This document shows positions 63,801 through 64,000 of a stretch of 64,000 nucleotides of DNA, one piece after another. The notes below the pieces were generated by a model. That model did not search any database. It worked only from the letters and a program-made list of their open reading frames with translations, and was not told the origin of the DNA. The translations under genes and the position numbers were made by a program. The number at the start of each line of letters is the position of its first letter. Within the stretch, counting starts at the first letter, position 1. Source of the stretch: CAWATZ01 sp963784995 (lineage in GTDB: Bacteria > Planctomycetota > Planctomycetia > Gemmatales > Gemmataceae); NCBI GenBank assembly GCA_963784995.1, contig CAWATZ010000007.1, positions 186,001-250,000 of the forward strand. The letters run 5' to 3'.

Positions 63801-64000
63801 CCTGGTTCTGGCGGCCCAGTACGAAAGCTGGGCGTTGCCGCTGGCGGTGATCCTGGTGGTGCCCATGTGCATCCTCGGCTCGCTGACCGGCGTGGCCGTG
63901 ACCAAAAGCGACATCAACATCTTCACGCAGATCGGCTTCGTGGTGCTGGTCGGCCTCGCCAGCAAGAACGCCATCCTGATCGTGGAGTTCGCCAAGCACA
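60874..64000 (+). CDS. AcrB/HAE1-type RND efflux pump, 3' end outside window
   Basis: Open for at least 1,042 codons to the right edge. FSHFFIERPIFASVLSIVIT (start), QINGVENMLYMVSQSNNDG, GIVVDDAIVVVEAVEHH (membrane segment 4 with two Asp, as in AcrB), TLSPALAAILL, NNLIFPLSVVFVFLVLAAQYESW and GLASKNAILIVEFAKH are hydrophobe/amphiphile-type RND motifs. An extra stretch of about 80 residues (ALRGMGKDGTKTPVPEEV ... DPEDVPENRKVVKN) sits in the second porter domain. GGGAGG precedes the ATG. Confidence 0.9.
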   Translation, partial: MFSHFFIERPIFASVLSIVITLAGLVAVFNLPLAQYPQITPPSIMVMCNYPGANAQVVAESIAAPIEQQINGVENMLYMVSQSNNDGSYTLTVTFKPGVNLNFAQVLVQGRINLALPLLPDVVKQAGVTTRKRNPDILMVACIYSPHGRYDQIYLSNYATLKIRDEISRVEGVGDCQQFGQQDYSMRLWIDPDRLAELKMSAADVASAIREQNRQVAAGHFGQEPTTGAQVFDFPITTVGRLSTPAEFDEIVLRTDREGRKVRIKDVGHSELGAKSLDTTSKLDSRPNASVAVWALPDANSIATSQRVRDRLEELKKHFPEDIDYAVSLDMTPFIQESINEVVRTLVEAIVLVAAVVLIFLQNWRSALIPLVAVPVSIVGTFAVMAVIGFTLNNLTLFGLVLAIGIVVDDAIVVVEAVEHHIEHGLSPQAAAHKAMEQVSGPVVAVALVLSAVFIPCAFISGITGQFFRQFALTIAVSTVISAFNSLTLSPALAAILLQPRNARKDIPGRLLDVSLGWFFRLFNWGFRLSTHGYTRMVALALRGSVIILAVYCGLLALTWWTSTRLPTGYIPNQDQGRYYIAVQLPDAASLERTQKVVDHISSITKGREETVHATGIAGQSFTLNANGSNFAQFFVTLAEFDKRRDPEKHSFRVIEKVKEVLVEEVPEAQVSLFTPPPVSGLGSASGFKIIIEDRGDLGLAELQKQVERVMAAGNGGHFKLTDKSFAALRGMGKDGTKTPVPEEVVAHLETLKDKDFLTRDLYQKAVSDIVDAEVPDKGQRKAILDRLLDPEDVPENRKVVKNLFSVFRANTPQLFVDLNREQCQTMGVNPRDVFSTLQIYLGSFYVNDFNRFGRTWQVIVQARGPFRDNLHKIKLLKVRNSSGSMVPLGGLVEVKEIGGPINIGRYNMYTAAAILGATTDGVSSGQGIEEMEQLCAEILPPGMGFEWTEINYMQIDAANNVWNNLIFPLSVVFVFLVLAAQYESWALPLAVILVVPMCILGSLTGVAVTKSDINIFTQIGFVVLVGLASKNAILIVEFAKH

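Overview
The window (about 64 kb, GC-rich) almost certainly comes from a planctomycete of the Gemmataceae. The evidence is two proteins with the Gemmata-type repeat-companion N-terminus (TIGR02996-like), ECF sigma factors paired with Ser/Thr kinases, a WD40-fused kinase, Lpg1974-like outer-membrane barrels, and a complete Planctomycetes-Verrucomicrobia (PV) type bacterial microcompartment (BMC) operon.

Layout. (1) 1-8020, minus strand: a candidate genome-defence module. It holds an HTH-SNF2 helicase with a C-terminal DUF3883-like nuclease-fold domain, a ClpP-like SDH-type serine protease, and a large DUF1156-type adenine-specific DNA methyltransferase that runs off the left edge. (2) 8.1-14.3 kb: two ECF sigma factor/Ser-Thr kinase pairs, one kinase polytopic and one carrying WD40 repeats. 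(3) 14.3-20.9 kb: a secreted Kelch protein, an enolase-superfamily enzyme, a secreted esterase, small membrane proteins and a Y-family polymerase. (4) 21-33.3 kb: a membrane glycosyltransferase, then the BMC operon transcribed leftward from a DeoR gene. It encodes a PduL-type phosphotransacylase, two BMC-H shell proteins, an acetate-kinase homologue, three BMC-P (EutN/CcmL) proteins, a CoA-acylating aldehyde dehydrogenase, an RpiB-like protein, a class II aldolase, two small membrane proteins, a malate/lactate dehydrogenase and a TIM-barrel protein. The expected route is L-fuculose/L-rhamnulose-1-phosphate to L-lactaldehyde, lactyl-CoA, lactyl-phosphate and lactate. (5) 33.5-36.6 kb: a tandem pair of TIGR02996-LRR-FGE-like fusions. 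(6) 36.8-50.3 kb: two tandem heavy-metal-type RND pumps, a periplasmic adaptor, a barrel protein and a TolC-like lipoprotein. (7) 50.4-53.3 kb: an NrtR-like NUDIX regulator divergent from an SPFH protein and a NAD-kinase-like protein, with a palindrome between them. (8) 53.4-64 kb: a Met/Gly-repeat secreted protein, another barrel, a large membrane protein, a sugar-phosphate isomerase, a glutamine amidotransferase (TrpG/PabA) and an AcrB-type RND pump that runs off the right edge.

Two features cut across the window. First, many gene boundaries carry long, often perfect inverted repeats (18-46 bp arms) from at least nine sequence families. Some stop codons lie inside them, and one family is inserted in frame inside coding sequences. 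Second, at least eight single-base indels interrupt otherwise well-conserved genes, several in short homopolymers. This looks more like sequencing or assembly error than gene decay, so those genes are annotated as whole genes with the shift positions given.
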